DNA of 64,000 nt from Herpetosiphon sp042688385 (GTDB taxonomy: Bacteria; Chloroflexota; Chloroflexia; Chloroflexales; Herpetosiphonaceae): positions 62,001-126,000 of the forward strand of contig NZ_JBHUPY010000004.1 in NCBI RefSeq assembly GCF_042688385.1, written 5' to 3'. Each line of letters opens with the position of its first letter. The first letter of the stretch is position 1. Shown here piece after piece: positions 8,800 through 17,941 of this stretch. The notes under the pieces are model-generated. The model made no database searches, had not been told where the DNA came from, and worked only from the letters and a program-made list of their open reading frames with translations. A program made the translations under genes and the position numbers.

Positions 8800-10119
8800 A
8801 TGGTTAAAGTTGCTCAGCAACGGCATTGGTTGTGGTTTGTGCTCAGCAGCGAGCTAATCATTACGGCGCTGCATTATCTGACCAGCGCCCATCTTTTGCC
8901 CTATCATTCGATTTACCGCAGTTTGTATTATTTGCCGGTTGGCGTGGCGGCGGTGATGTGGGGTCGTAGATTTGGGCTTGGGCTGGCGTTTTTCACGGCG
9001 TTGGTCTATTTGCCGCATGCCCATTGGCTCGATGCCCATGCCGCCAATAGTTTGCTGGATAATACGCTCGAAATGGCGACCCTGATTGTGGTGGCAGCGT
9101 TGCTTGGCAGCTTGGCCGAGCGCGAACAACAGGCGCATAGCCGCGCCGAAAGCTTGCGGGTGTATATCCACGATGTGTTGGCGAGCCTGCCGGTGGGGGT
9201 TGCCACGATTGAGCAGCAGCAGTTGAAATTGCAAAATCCAACAGCGAAACATTTATTGCAACCAACTCCAAGCCTCGCCCAATTGCCGCAAACCAATGGC
9301 TATAGCGAAATGCAAATTGATCAATTAGCGTTGGCGGTGCGGCGTTCAGCATTACATAATGTTGAGGGCCAGCCAATTGGGGCGGTTTTGGTGTTTGAGG
9401 ATATTCGCGAGCAGCAAGCAATCGCCGAGCGCATTCGCCAAGCTGAACGTATGGCAGCCTTGGGCCAATTGGCTGGCGGTCTCGCCCACGAGGCCCGCAA
9501 TCCATTGGGCATTGTGCGCGCCACCAGCCAACTCTTGGGCCATAAATTGGCTCAAAAACCAGCCTTAGCCCACTATACAAGCGTGATTAATAGCGAGGTT
9601 GATCGTTTGGATCGCTTGATTAGCTCGCTATTGAATTATGCCCAGCCCCAAGCGTTGCAACGCCAGCCATTGGCAATCAACCAATTATTAGCCGAATTTG
9701 GGGCTACCTGTCAGCCGTTGGCAGCAGAACATGGCGTTGCCTTGCAGCTTCGCCTTGATGCGAGTGAACCATGGATTGAAGCTGATCGCGATGCAATCTG
9801 GCAAATGCTATTAAACCTGAGCTTGAATGCGCTGCAAGCCAGCCAAACTGGGCAAGTGATTCAACTTGAGAGCGTGATTGTCGGCCAACAGCTTGAAATT
9901 TTGGTGCAGGATCAGGGAGTGGGCATCGATCCGGCGATTCGCGAGCGGATTTTTGATCCATTTTTTACCACCCGTGACGATGGCACGGGCATGGGTTTGG
10001 CCTTGGTTGCGCGCAGTGTTGCCGAACATGGCGGCACCATTAGCCTCGAAGCTGGGCCAAATCAAGGCACCTTGGCTCGTTTGCGGCTACCATTGTTGCG
10101 GCAAGGAGCACGATCATGA
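8800..10119 (+). CDS. Membrane sensor histidine kinase, NtrB-like
   Basis: The frame is open from 8734, but I place the start at the ATG at 8800, which precedes the first hydrophobic segment and has GAGG upstream. Three to five membrane helices occupy roughly the first 100 residues, followed by a PAS-like region (ASLPVGVATI). The phospho-acceptor helix is LAGGLAHEARNPLGIV, the H-box of the NtrB-like class. The ATP-binding domain has the N-box LNLSLNALQAS, the G1 box QDQGVGIDP, the F-box IFDPFFTT, and DGTGMGLALV. Its end overlaps the start of the response regulator by 4 bp. The signal is unknown. Confidence 0.93.
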   Translation: MVKVAQQRHWLWFVLSSELIITALHYLTSAHLLPYHSIYRSLYYLPVGVAAVMWGRRFGLGLAFFTALVYLPHAHWLDAHAANSLLDNTLEMATLIVVAALLGSLAEREQQAHSRAESLRVYIHDVLASLPVGVATIEQQQLKLQNPTAKHLLQPTPSLAQLPQTNGYSEMQIDQLALAVRRSALHNVEGQPIGAVLVFEDIREQQAIAERIRQAERMAALGQLAGGLAHEARNPLGIVRATSQLLGHKLAQKPALAHYTSVINSEVDRLDRLISSLLNYAQPQALQRQPLAINQLLAEFGATCQPLAAEHGVALQLRLDASEPWIEADRDAIWQMLLNLSLNALQASQTGQVIQLESVIVGQQLEILVQDQGVGIDPAIRERIFDPFFTTRDDGTGMGLALVARSVAEHGGTISLEAGPNQGTLARLRLPLLRQGARS

Positions 10120-11273
10120 GCAAGCGCGTTTTGGTAATTGACGATGAGGCCAATTTGCGTTGGGTGCTGAGCGAAGCCTTGAGCGACCAAGGCTATGAGG
10201 TTGCGGTTGCAGCCAATGCCAACGATGGTTTAGCGGCGATGAGTCGCCAGCCTGCCGATGTTGTGATTCTCGATTTGAAATTAAAAGGCATGGATGGACT
10301 GGCAACCTTGGCCCGTTTGCGTGAACGCTGGCCTGATGTTGTGGTGCTGATTTTGACCGCCTATGGTACGGTTGCGAGTGCAGTTGAGGCTATGCAACGA
10401 GGCGCTGCCGATTATTTGCGCAAGCCCTTTGATTTGGAAGAAATTGGTTTTAAACTGCAACGGGCGTTGGAGCGGGCTGCACTCCAGCAAGAAATTCGCT
10501 ATTTGCGCCAAAGCCAAAAACAAGCCACAACTGCTGGTTTAATTGGTAGCCATCCTGTTTGGTTGGCATGTCGCGAGCAACTTGAGCGCATGATCGATCG
10601 TTTGCCATTGTTGGTGTTGGTTGGCGAAGCTGGGGTTGGCAAGGCCCAACTTGGGCATTATGCGCATGCAACGAGCCAGCGCCACAATGGGCCTTTGATT
10701 GAGCTTGATGGAGCGTTATTGACTGAGCCGATACTCGTAGCGGCGCTGCACGAGGCTGGCCAAGGCACTCTGTTAATTCGCCATGGCTTAAATTGGCTCA
10801 ATTGGCTTTTGGCCCAATCGCTCCAGCCGAGGATCATATTGACCAGCCTTGAATTGCCTGAACAACCAGTGCCAACGCTTCAGGTTCCTAATCTGAACCA
10901 ACGCCGTAGCGATATTGGTTTGTTTGCTAGGGCTTGGCTTGGCACGCAATCGTTAAGCGCAGCGGCGCTCCAACAGCTTGAGCAAAGCTATTGGAGCGCC
11001 AACCTGCCAGAGTTGCGCCATGTGCTGGAGCGGGCGGCTATGGCGGCGAATGGCCAAACGATTCAGCCTGAGCATTTGCCGTATGATTTGGCTTTGGCTA
11101 CCGCCGAGCCAATTGCCTTGCCCGCAGCTGGCCTGCAACTAGAGTTGGTTGAGCGCAGTTTATTGCAGCAAGCGTTGCAGCAAGCCAATGGCAATAAAAC
11201 TCGCGCCTCCGAATTGTTGGGCTTGTCGCGCCATCAATTGCTCTATCGGCTCGAAAAACATGGCCTGAGTTAG
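10116..11273 (+). CDS. NtrC-shaped response regulator with degenerate AAA+ domain
   Basis: Receiver domain at residues 4-115 with phospho-acceptor Asp53 (VVILDLKL) and Lys103 (LRKPFD). The middle region keeps a Walker-A-like GEAGVGKA (170-177), but the GAFTGA loop that contacts sigma-54 is not present and no clear Walker B Asp-Glu follows; the region is also about 70 residues shorter than in normal NtrC proteins (385 aa in total). The C-terminus is a good Fis-type helix-turn-helix (NKTRASELLGLSRHQLLYRL). I infer a DNA-binding regulator that no longer drives sigma-54 open-complex formation. It is translationally coupled to the kinase and ends 4 bp inside the convergent dehydrogenase gene. Confidence 0.9.
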   Translation: MSKRVLVIDDEANLRWVLSEALSDQGYEVAVAANANDGLAAMSRQPADVVILDLKLKGMDGLATLARLRERWPDVVVLILTAYGTVASAVEAMQRGAADYLRKPFDLEEIGFKLQRALERAALQQEIRYLRQSQKQATTAGLIGSHPVWLACREQLERMIDRLPLLVLVGEAGVGKAQLGHYAHATSQRHNGPLIELDGALLTEPILVAALHEAGQGTLLIRHGLNWLNWLLAQSLQPRIILTSLELPEQPVPTLQVPNLNQRRSDIGLFARAWLGTQSLSAAALQQLEQSYWSANLPELRHVLERAAMAANGQTIQPEHLPYDLALATAEPIALPAAGLQLELVERSLLQQALQQANGNKTRASELLGLSRHQLLYRLEKHGLS

Positions 11274-12136
11274 CCGTTGATCACTTCGCCGCCATTGGGG
11301 TGTAAGATTTGCCCCGCCATATACGAGGCATCATCGCTGGCCAAAAACACATAGCAATTGGCAACTTCTTCTGGCTGGCCTGCGCGTTTCATCGGCACAT
11401 CGCTGCCGAAGGTCGCCACTTTTTCGGCATCAAAGGTTGCGGGAATCAGCGGTGTCCAAATTGGGCCGGGTGCTACGCCATTAACCCGAATGCCTTTTTC
11501 GATTAAGGATTGTGAGAGCGAGCGCGTAAAGGCCACGATTGCGCCCTTGGTTGCTGAATAATCGAGCAATTGCGGGCTGCCACGATAGGCTGTAACCGAG
11601 GTCGTGTTGATAATGCTGCTACCTTTTTTGAGCTGCGGTAAGGCTGCTTTGGTCAGGTAGAACATGGCAAAAATATTGGTGCGGAAGGTACGCTCCAATT
11701 GCTCGGCACTAATATCAGTAATCGATTCTTGCGGATGTTGCTCAGCTGCATTATTAATCAAAATATCAAGCTGACCGAATTTTGCTATTGTTTGCTCGAC
11801 GAGGCTTTGGCAATAAGCTTCATCGCCAATATCGCCAGCTGAGAGCAAGCAGCGGCGGCCTTCGGCCTCGACCAAGCGCTTGGTTTCTTGTGCGTCGTCA
11901 TGTTCATTCAAATAATTAATCACGACATCAGCGCCTTCTTTGGCATAAACAATCGCAACTGCCCGTCCAATCCCACTATCGCCCCCAGTAATCAGGGCAA
12001 CTTTATCCTTCAGTTTATCGCTGCCTTGATAGCGGCGATCTTGGGCTTTGGGCTTGGGCTGCATTTCCGATTCGATGCCAGGCTGTTGATCTTGGGTTTG
12101 GGGTGGAAATTGCTGTTTCTTTTCTTCGTTTGACAT
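11270..12136 (-). CDS. Short-chain dehydrogenase/reductase, YghA/general-stress type
   Basis: NAD(P)-dependent oxidoreductase of 288 aa. The nucleotide-binding TGGDSGIGRA motif lies near residue 50, NNAAEQ replaces the usual NNAG, and the catalytic triad is Ser in INTTSVTAY with Tyr and Lys in YSATK. About 40 hydrophilic, Gln/Pro/Lys-rich residues precede the domain (for example QFPPQTQDQQPG), as in YghA/YhdF-type stress dehydrogenases. AGGAG lies before the ATG. The substrate is unknown. The gene is convergent with, and overlaps by 4 bp, the upstream two-component regulator. Confidence 0.92.
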   Translation of the reverse strand: MSNEEKKQQFPPQTQDQQPGIESEMQPKPKAQDRRYQGSDKLKDKVALITGGDSGIGRAVAIVYAKEGADVVINYLNEHDDAQETKRLVEAEGRRCLLSAGDIGDEAYCQSLVEQTIAKFGQLDILINNAAEQHPQESITDISAEQLERTFRTNIFAMFYLTKAALPQLKKGSSIINTTSVTAYRGSPQLLDYSATKGAIVAFTRSLSQSLIEKGIRVNGVAPGPIWTPLIPATFDAEKVATFGSDVPMKRAGQPEEVANCYVFLASDDASYMAGQILHPNGGEVING

Positions 12137-12290
12137 ACTATTTATCTCCTTTTAACACGTAACCACACTTCAGTGCATAGAGAAGCAAGAAACATACCAA
12201 TTGCTGAAGTGGCTTCAGGCTTGCGATGGAGTGCAACGCTAGGCCAATCGGCTAGACTTGCTTGGTTATGCTAGACGGGAGCCTTTGGCA

Positions 12291-13340
12291 ATGAAAGCAT
12301 TTGATCAATTAACTGAGCGTGGTCAGCACCAGCGGCGACGGCGCTTGGCGGAGGCAGCCCTGGCTGCGTTTGGCATCCAAGCCGAACAACTAACGTTTAT
12401 TAATCATGGCGAAAATACCACCTATCGAGTCAAAACTGCTGCGGCTGATGGCTCACAGACTGGGTTTTATCGCACTGGCTATTATTTGCTGCGTTTACAT
12501 GGCATCAACTACAACAGCGCCGCCGAAATAAATTCGGAGCTGCAATGGCTCAAAGCTTTGGCTGAAGAAGCCAAATTGCCAGTGCCTTTGCCGGTTGCTG
12601 GCTTGGATGGGCGCTATGTGCAAAGCGTGCAGATTGCCGAAATTCCTCATCGTTACAATTGCTCATTGATGGAATGGCTTGATGGCCGTTTGCAAATCAA
12701 TAATCCTACACCAGCGCATTGCCAACAACTTGGGCTACTTGTTGGCCAATTACATCAACATGCCCAAAACTGGGTCTTGCCGCGCGATTTTCAGCGTCGC
12801 AGTTGGGATTGGGAAGGTCAATTTGGAGCCAATGTGAGCAATGGCGCTGATCATGCCACAGTTTGGGCGGCGATTCCGGCGCAACATCATCAACTTTTGC
12901 AACAAACCATGGATGATTTTGCCGAAGTTGAGCGCATGCTCGGCAAAGGTCGCGATGTTTATGGCTTGATTCATGCTGATCCACATTGGGGCAATATTTT
13001 ATTTGCTGATGGCGCGGCGCGTGCGATCGACTTTGATGATTGTGGTTTTGGCTATTGGCTGTATGATTTGGCGATTGCGGTGGGACGTTGGCGGATCACC
13101 CCCCAGTGGGATGGCATTTGGCAGAACTTTTTAAAGGGCTATTGTCAGCTCCAACGCTGGGACGAAGCCGCCTCCAAGCTGCTTGACGTAATAATCTCGG
13201 CCCGCTGTACCAACGTGCTACAATGGTATGTCGGCCATGCAACCTACGACCCACTTTTTGCGAGTGATGTCCATGAGGTGATCGAAACATTCACCACAAG
13301 GATTAGAACAATTTATCTACATCCCCCACTCGCCCGCTAA
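12291..13340 (+). CDS. APH-fold phosphotransferase, SrkA/homoserine-kinase-like
   Basis: Cytoplasmic small-molecule or protein kinase of the aminoglycoside-phosphotransferase fold, about 349 aa. A TTG lies in frame at 12258, but the ATG at 12291 has GGGAG 8 bp upstream and is preferred. The catalytic loop is LIHADPHWGNILF (Asp base, Asn for metal), and the metal-binding motif is IDFDDCGFGYWLYDLA. The N-lobe has NHGENTTYRV, the glycine-poor nucleotide loop of this family. The first 20 residues are very rich in Arg/Gln. SrkA-type Ser/Thr kinase is the closest description; the true substrate could equally be an amino acid or sugar alcohol. Confidence 0.85.
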   Translation: MKAFDQLTERGQHQRRRRLAEAALAAFGIQAEQLTFINHGENTTYRVKTAAADGSQTGFYRTGYYLLRLHGINYNSAAEINSELQWLKALAEEAKLPVPLPVAGLDGRYVQSVQIAEIPHRYNCSLMEWLDGRLQINNPTPAHCQQLGLLVGQLHQHAQNWVLPRDFQRRSWDWEGQFGANVSNGADHATVWAAIPAQHHQLLQQTMDDFAEVERMLGKGRDVYGLIHADPHWGNILFADGAARAIDFDDCGFGYWLYDLAIAVGRWRITPQWDGIWQNFLKGYCQLQRWDEAASKLLDVIISARCTNVLQWYVGHATYDPLFASDVHEVIETFTTRIRTIYLHPPLAR

Positions 13341-13523
13341 CTACCCATAGTTGCTAGGCTAGCATATACCAACTGCGGTTATCCAAAAGCTACCCATGTA
13401 GATAGGGCCAAGTGCATAGATTCAATAAGCGATTTTCGGGTTATAATCGTGCTACATTAAGCCTTCAGTAATCGCGAGAGATGTTTATTTAGGAGGTTTA
13501 AACACCAACGGACAAGGATGCAT

Positions 13524-14255
13524 ATGGCAACACAACAAAAGTACAAAAACATCCGACGGATTGAGAACGTCGAGGCCAATTCGTATGGTTGGTGGGTGCG
13601 GGTGAGGATCGATGGTGAATTGTTCAGCAAGTTTTTCAGCGACAATGCGTTCAATGGCTCTGGTAATGCGCTGCGCAATGCTTTAGAATATCGCGATTCG
13701 ATTAAGCGCGAACGAGGGCGACCCCACATTGAAACGGTTGATCCTGAGGTGCATTACAAGGGTATCAGCCGAATTGATCGTGAGATCAAACGGACACATG
13801 GCTGGTATGTGCGGGTGTTCTACAAAGGCCAACAACGAGTTAAATTCTTCAGTGATATGCTCTACGATGGTCGCGAAGGCGCTTTGGCTGCTGCTTTGGA
13901 TTTTCGTGACGAAGCCGAACGCGAGTTGGGCAAGCCACGGACTGATCGCCCGGTGGTTACGGTTAGTCGCCGCAATGCGACTGGCAAAATTGGCGTGACC
14001 AGAGTGCGCCGTAAGGATCGCAATCGCAAAGGCGAGGTTTATCTGCGTGATGTTTATGAAATCACCTGGTGTCCACGCCCAAATGAAATCCATCGGACTT
14101 CGGTGTCGGTGCGCAAGTATGGCGAAGAAGAAGCTCGTAAACGAGCCTTTATGATTCGCGATAACAAAGAGCGCGAAATTTTCGGCAAAGTTGTTTCGCA
14201 AACCCCCAGCGCCGAAGAGTTGGCAATACTTGATGGTGACGAACTTGTGACATAG
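13524..14255 (+). CDS. Protein with three AP2-like modules, putative DNA-binding
   Basis: Not a named family to me. The protein is about 243 aa (ATG at 13524 preferred over 13518 because AAGG then has usable spacing). Three consecutive modules are visible: residues about 7-66, 77-137 and 150-218. Each begins with a short basic strand (YKNIRRI, YKGISRI, KIGVTRV), then an aromatic strand (GWWVRVRIDG, GWYVRVFYKG, YEITW), then a helix rich in Ala and Arg ending in an Arg-Asp pair (ALEYRD, ALDFRD, AFMIRD). That order is what AP2/ERF-type and related integrase N-terminal domains show. It is strongly basic overall. No HNH nuclease or integrase domain is attached. Confidence 0.75.
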   Translation: MATQQKYKNIRRIENVEANSYGWWVRVRIDGELFSKFFSDNAFNGSGNALRNALEYRDSIKRERGRPHIETVDPEVHYKGISRIDREIKRTHGWYVRVFYKGQQRVKFFSDMLYDGREGALAAALDFRDEAERELGKPRTDRPVVTVSRRNATGKIGVTRVRRKDRNRKGEVYLRDVYEITWCPRPNEIHRTSVSVRKYGEEEARKRAFMIRDNKEREIFGKVVSQTPSAEELAILDGDELVT

Positions 14256-14356
14256 CCCATCACGTATTGGCTTGCGGCAGTACATGGTATTATTGCGAGA
14301 AACATGGCGGTGCCTTGGTGCATCGCCATCGTGTTGTTTTGTTGGAAGGAGCATCT

Positions 14357-15700
14357 ATGGCACTGCTGCCCTCGATGTATATCCGCGATAGCGCCGACCA
14401 CGTTGGCGAAGCGGTAAAACTTGCTGGTTGGGTCTATAACAAAACCGAAAAAGGCAAGTTGGTTTTTATTCAATTACGCGATGGTACCGACACCATTCAA
14501 TGTGTGGTGTTTAAAAAGAACGTTAGCGAAGAAGTGTTTGCCCGCGCCAAGGAATTAACCCAAGAATCGTCGTGCTATATCCATGGCACGTTGCGCGCCG
14601 ACGAACGCTCAAGTTTGGGTTTTGAATTAGATGTAACTGATATTGAAATTGTGCATCTAACCCAAAATTACCCAATTACCCCCAAAGAGCATGGAACCCA
14701 ATTTTTGATGGAGCATCGCCACTTGTGGGTGCGCTCGGCCAAACAACATGCCTTGCTGCGGATTCGCGCCCAAGTAATTGCTGCTGCCCAAGAATATTTG
14801 AACAGCGAGCATTTTGTGCGCTACGATTCGCCAATTTTGACGGCAACCGCCGCCGAAGGCACCAGCGATTTGTTTGCAACCGAATATTTTGATTTGGGCA
14901 ATGCCTATTTGGCACAAACCGGCCAGCTCTATGTTGAATCGGGCATGGCTACCTTTGGACGGGTCTATTGTTTTGGTCCAACCTTTCGGGCTGAAAAATC
15001 GAAAACCCGCCGCCACCTCACCGAATTTTGGATGATCGAGCCAGAATTTGCCTTCGCCGACCAAGACGATAATATGGAACTGCAAGAAAACTTTGTTTCG
15101 TATATTGTCCAGCGGGTGCTTGATCGCTGTGAAGATGATCTCAGAATTTTAGAGCGCGATACCTCGAAGCTCGAAAATATTGTGCCACCATTCCCCCGCA
15201 TCAGCTACGACGAAGCAATCGAAAAGATCAAAGAAGGTGTGGTTGCTGGGGCGACTGTCGCTCCCGATAACGCACCATTAGCACCTTTGGAATGGGGCGA
15301 CGATTTTGGCGCGCCCCACGAAACCTACTTGGCGAGCTTGTTCGATAAGCCCTTATTTATCTACAATTATCCAACCAAGGTTAAAGCCTTCTATATGCAA
15401 CCAGCTGAAGGCCGCCCAGAAGTGGTGCGCTGCGCCGACATGATTGCACCAGAAGGCTATGGCGAAATTATCGGTGGCTCGCAGCGTATCCACGATGCAG
15501 AATTGCTCGAAGCCCGTATTCGCGAGCATGGCCTTGATGTCGCCGATTACCAATGGTATTTGGATCTGCGACGTTATGGCAGCGTGCCGCACTCTGGCTT
15601 TGGCATGGGCATCGAGCGCTGTGTCGCTTGGTTAGCTGGCACGCGCCACATCCGCGAAGCGATTCCATTCCCACGCCAACTCTACCGGATTTATCCATAA
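14357..15700 (+). CDS. asnS: Asparaginyl-tRNA synthetase
   Basis: Class IIb aminoacyl-tRNA synthetase of about 447 aa that charges tRNA-Asn. The start is the ATG at 14357 with GGAAGGAG immediately upstream; a longer in-frame extension from 14267 has no SD and is not conserved-looking. The OB-fold anticodon-binding domain covers about residues 15-105 (VKLAGWVYNKTEKGKLVFIQLRDG split over two strands). Motif 2 is CFGPTFRAEKSKTRRHLTEF and motif 3 is SGFGMGIERCVAWL. The TSDLFATEYF segment and the acceptor motif ESGMATFGRVY support Asn rather than Asp specificity. Repeats follow without a recognisable terminator. Confidence 0.95.
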   Translation: MALLPSMYIRDSADHVGEAVKLAGWVYNKTEKGKLVFIQLRDGTDTIQCVVFKKNVSEEVFARAKELTQESSCYIHGTLRADERSSLGFELDVTDIEIVHLTQNYPITPKEHGTQFLMEHRHLWVRSAKQHALLRIRAQVIAAAQEYLNSEHFVRYDSPILTATAAEGTSDLFATEYFDLGNAYLAQTGQLYVESGMATFGRVYCFGPTFRAEKSKTRRHLTEFWMIEPEFAFADQDDNMELQENFVSYIVQRVLDRCEDDLRILERDTSKLENIVPPFPRISYDEAIEKIKEGVVAGATVAPDNAPLAPLEWGDDFGAPHETYLASLFDKPLFIYNYPTKVKAFYMQPAEGRPEVVRCADMIAPEGYGEIIGGSQRIHDAELLEARIREHGLDVADYQWYLDLRRYGSVPHSGFGMGIERCVAWLAGTRHIREAIPFPRQLYRIYP

Positions 15701-15838
15701 AGAGCATAGAACATAGAACATAGGGCTATCGGCTAAGGGCAATAGGCTATCGGAACAATAGTTGGAATTTCCAACGAATCCCCGATAGCCGATAGCCGCG
15801 TCCTTCGCGCTCTTCGCGTTCTTCGTGGTTCCCTAAAC
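15701..15838. repeat. Intergenic modular repeats between asnS and ADP-ribosylglycohydrolase
   Basis: Short modules only: CATAGAACATAGAACATAG, GGCTATCGG/CCGATAGCC units, and a CTTCGCGTTCTTCGTGGTT array at about 15800-15830. A second array of the same kind at about 15852-15882 lies inside the last codons of the neighbouring minus-strand gene. Confidence 0.7.
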
Positions 15839-16819
15839 CTAATCCCTCATACCTTCGTGCTCTTCGCGTCCTTCGCGGTTAAAAAAGGCCAAAAGATTGA
15901 GCTTTGCTGCAAATGTACCAATTGTTTGTTTAAGCGCGATTCTATTGGCCCAAGGCGAATGCAACACAACTTCGCCATAATACGCGCCTGCCAACTGACC
16001 ATAAATTGCCCCAGTCGTATCAGCATCGTTGCCCAAATTGACTGCCAACAAACAGCCGTGCTCAAATGAAGTGCTATGGTAAAACGCCCATAATGCTGCT
16101 TCGAGTGTGCGCGGCACATAGCCCAAGGCCTCGATTTCTGGTGGTTGGCGCTCGCGGAATGAGCCAGCGGCGATTTCGGCAATCTCAGGGCTGAGCGCTT
16201 GCTGCTGCCAATATTTGGGCAATGGATGATAATTGGCTGCTAAAAGCTGCGTTTTCGGCACTCCTTGCAATGCACCAATAATTAACCCAGTGAAATAGCG
16301 ACAGGCATCGATCGCAATTTGATTGCCATGAGTAGTACGCGAGCTAGCCGCAGCGTAGCTATCGGCTAATTGGGGATTATTGACATAAGCAAGAGCAATT
16401 GGCGCAATCCGCATCAACGAGCCATTGCCCGCCGACCAACGATCTTGATCGCCTGCATAGGCATCGCCCGTTTGAATAAAATAGTTAATCGCCTCGCGAA
16501 TAGTGCGCCCGCTATCGATATAGCCGCCAGTGCTGCTTAAATGGCCTGCTTTGAGCCAATGCCGATAGCGCTGCATTTGATCGACTGGATCAAAACCCTT
16601 GGATTCGATTAAACTTTCAGCAAGGCAGAGCAGCATGGCGGTGTCGTCTGTCCATTGGCCAGGAGCCAAATTGAACACACCACCACCAAGTATATCGCTG
16701 ATTGGCGCGAAGCTGCCTGGGCGCTGAAATTCTAAAGTTGCGCCGAGGGCATCACCAATTGCTGCGCCAACTAAGCATGCCGCGTAGCGTTGCCACGCAA
16801 TTGTTGCTTGTTGCATCAT
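15839..16819 (-). CDS. ADP-ribosylglycohydrolase family protein
   Basis: Hydrolase of the DraG/ARH family, which removes ADP-ribose from proteins or small molecules. Visible metal-site motifs are GAAIGDALGATLEF, QWTDDTAMLLCLAESL and GNDADTTGAIYGQLAGAYYG, the paired Asp/Thr ligands of the binuclear Mg centre. The start is uncertain: GTG 16834, ATG 16819 and ATG 16816 are all possible, and the domain begins only a few residues later. The last residues (REGREEHEGMRD) are encoded by one of the window's intergenic repeat arrays, so the native C-terminus seems to have been replaced by repeat-derived codons. Confidence 0.88.
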   Translation of the reverse strand: MMQQATIAWQRYAACLVGAAIGDALGATLEFQRPGSFAPISDILGGGVFNLAPGQWTDDTAMLLCLAESLIESKGFDPVDQMQRYRHWLKAGHLSSTGGYIDSGRTIREAINYFIQTGDAYAGDQDRWSAGNGSLMRIAPIALAYVNNPQLADSYAAASSRTTHGNQIAIDACRYFTGLIIGALQGVPKTQLLAANYHPLPKYWQQQALSPEIAEIAAGSFRERQPPEIEALGYVPRTLEAALWAFYHSTSFEHGCLLAVNLGNDADTTGAIYGQLAGAYYGEVVLHSPWANRIALKQTIGTFAAKLNLLAFFNREGREEHEGMRD

Positions 16820-16902
16820 AATTCCAATTATCACAAGGATTAAGTTTTAACGCAGCGGCGCAGAGAATTAAGGATGAAATCAAAAGTCAAAAGTCAAAAG
16901 CC

Positions 16903-17083
16903 TATATGTAATGCTTTATTAGGTTGGCAACATTGTTCATGCCCTCACCCCCAGCCCCTCTCCCACTGGACGCGGGCGAGGGGAGCACGTGTCTCGTGGT
17001 TCCCCCTCGCCTCGCGGGCGGGAGCGGGGGCTAGGGGGGTGAGGGGAAATAGGTAGTTAAGTGATGAACCATTACAGCTATAG
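16903..17083. repeat. Nested-palindrome element, copy B (short centre)
   Basis: This copy has the same outer arms as copies A and C (ATGTAATG near 16906 and GAACCATTACAGCTATAG near 17065) and the two GC-rich hairpins. Its centre is shortened and replaced by a GTCTCGTGGTTCC-type sequence, so it lacks the conserved linker. It is followed to 17190 by GAAGCACGAAG-type and CTCTGCGCCGCTGCGTTAA modules. The rest of the gap from 16820 to 17206 shows no gene. Confidence 0.7.
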
Positions 17084-17206
17084 CCTATAGCCTTACTTCG
17101 TGATCTTCGTGCTCTTCGTGGTTTCAAGCCTTCGTGTAAAATTTGGTTCTCTGCGCCGCTGCGTTAAATTTCGCTATGTTCTATGTTCTTTGCTCTATGT
17201 TCTTCT

Positions 17207-17941
17207 TTACTCCCCAAACAAATAGCTCAAGAAGCGTTCGCCAACTTTTTGTTCTACTGCTTCAGTATTATTCGCTTCTTCGCGGGCAAATTTGACTGCT
17301 TGTTGCAATTTGCTAATTCGTTCGAGTAATTCGTTGACGCGACGGGCTGGCAATGCGCCTGAGAATTTAATCGTGCGCCAATAACCAACAATCACATCTT
17401 CATAATACACTTCAACTTGCGCTGGGTGTTTTTCGGTTGCCTCAGCCTTAACGTGGTTACGAGGGATTTTCTTGGTGCGTACGGTTTGCACTGGCTCGGT
17501 TGCCCATGTATCGGTCGATTGATCAAGATTCCAGCTTTCGGCTGCATCAAGGGTTGGTAATTTGCGCACAAATGTTTGTAAATCGACTAATTGTTTTTCT
17601 AAAAAGAGCAAATACGCCACTGGTACATCGCTGAGTAAGGTTTGGCCATCAACTACAACATTGGCCTTGGCAACGCAATTTGTCCAATCTTTGGTTGCAG
17701 TAACATCAAATAAACGCGTTAAAATCGTACTTGTTTGACGAATAATTTCTTCGGCGCGCATTTGGACTTTGGTTGATTCTGGCGGTAATTGTTCACCTTC
17801 TTCATCTTTTGGGCGATAGGTGCGGCTAATCCCGGCCAAGAGTGCTTGTTTTTGCAACGCTTGGTGCGCTTCGGTCAACTCGGAAAATGAGCGGCTTTTG
17901 ACCCCTTTTTCGACCGCGATAATTTGATTTAATTTAGCCAT
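17207..17941 (-). CDS. Conserved protein of unknown function (MAKLNQIIAVEKG family)
   Basis: Soluble protein of 244 aa starting at ATG 17941 with GGAGGA 7 bp upstream; a longer start 15 bp before is less likely. The sequence MAKLNQIIAVEKGVKS, then TYRPKDEEGEQLPPES, FDVTATKDWTNC and YLLFLEKQLVDLQTF, recalls a conserved family I associate with actinomycetes (I believe labelled DUF7873, not verified). That memory is the main basis for calling it a real gene. No catalytic motif is evident. It has a helical C-terminus (ARRVNELLERISKLQQAVKF). It stands alone between repeat regions. Confidence 0.85.
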   Translation of the reverse strand: MAKLNQIIAVEKGVKSRSFSELTEAHQALQKQALLAGISRTYRPKDEEGEQLPPESTKVQMRAEEIIRQTSTILTRLFDVTATKDWTNCVAKANVVVDGQTLLSDVPVAYLLFLEKQLVDLQTFVRKLPTLDAAESWNLDQSTDTWATEPVQTVRTKKIPRNHVKAEATEKHPAQVEVYYEDVIVGYWRTIKFSGALPARRVNELLERISKLQQAVKFAREEANNTEAVEQKVGERFLSYLFGE

